A DNA stretch of 5,907 bases, from contig JASLAP010000104.1 in assembly GCA_030147065.1 (NCBI GenBank), positions 1 through 5,907 on the forward strand. Direction: 5' to 3'. Shown one piece after another: positions 5,881 through 5,907 of this stretch (within the stretch, counting starts at the first letter, position 1; every line of letters begins with the position of its first letter). Made by a program: the position numbers and the translations under genes. The notes below the pieces were generated by a model. That model did not search any database and was not told the origin of the DNA. It saw only the letters and a list, made by a program, of their open reading frames with translations. This DNA comes from Pseudonocardia sp. Lineage in GTDB: Bacteria; Actinomycetota; Actinomycetes; Mycobacteriales; Pseudonocardiaceae.

Positions 5881-5907
5881 CGGCCGGGCGGGGTCGGGTG
5901 ATCAGCG

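Larger units (their letters stand above)
5769..5907. other. Non-coding tail of the window downstream of the importer operon
   Basis: Apart from the tandem repeat array nothing gene-like is supported here. Frames that stay open across it on either strand do so because the unit is a multiple of three and G+C-rich, and they lack a plausible start with a ribosome site. The 8-bp palindrome ACCCGGGT sits at 5783-5790 immediately before the array. Confidence 0.6.

Noticed and set aside
5752..5907. Minus-strand open frames across the tandem array that would encode decapeptide repeats such as PGWANAPLAQ.
   Set aside because: The 30-bp period keeps any stop-free frame open, and that frame simply continues antisense through the LivF-type gene. 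There is no start or domain in view, so a convergent gene is not supported.

Overview
The window is very G+C-rich DNA. Codon third positions are almost all G or C, GTG starts are used, and a divergent SARP/BTAD-type regulator is present, a family largely confined to actinomycetes. This points to a high-GC actinobacterium, possibly of the Pseudonocardia/Saccharopolyspora type, but the genus is inference. No rRNA, tRNA, insertion sequence, CRISPR array or replication origin was seen.

Layout. Positions 1-587 (minus strand) hold the N-terminal 195 residues of a SARP/AfsR-like transcription factor, with a winged-helix DNA-binding domain followed by the start of a BTAD domain. The left window edge cuts the gene. 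Positions 588-791 are a divergent intergenic region that should carry promoters for both directions. Positions 792-5768 (plus strand) are a compact operon for an ABC importer of the HAAT (branched-chain amino acid-like, Liv) family: a lipoprotein solute-binding protein (792-1973), a LivH-type permease (1981-2850), a single polypeptide fusing a LivM-type permease to a LivG-type ATPase (2854-4812), and a LivF-type ATPase with a long low-complexity N-terminal tail (4809-5768). Gene junctions are +7 nt, +3 nt and a 4-nt ATGA overlap, so the genes are almost certainly co-transcribed and translationally coupled. Positions 5769-5907 are non-coding and dominated by three tandem copies of a 30-bp unit, each able to fold into a 7-bp hairpin.

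How the genes work together. The binding protein would be anchored to the outer face of the membrane by a lipid on Cys22 and deliver ligand to the LivH/LivM channel. The LivG and LivF ATPase domains would power import. Several motifs in the binding protein resemble, from memory, the CouP/RPA1789-like group linked to uptake of lignin-derived aromatic acids more than classical leucine-binding proteins. The substrate may therefore be an aromatic or other carboxylate, but no catabolic gene is in view to confirm this.

The core machinery is a known family. The less ordinary parts are the M-G fusion through a repeat-bearing disordered linker, the matching disordered tail on LivF, the hairpin tandem repeat after the operon, and the divergent SARP regulator.
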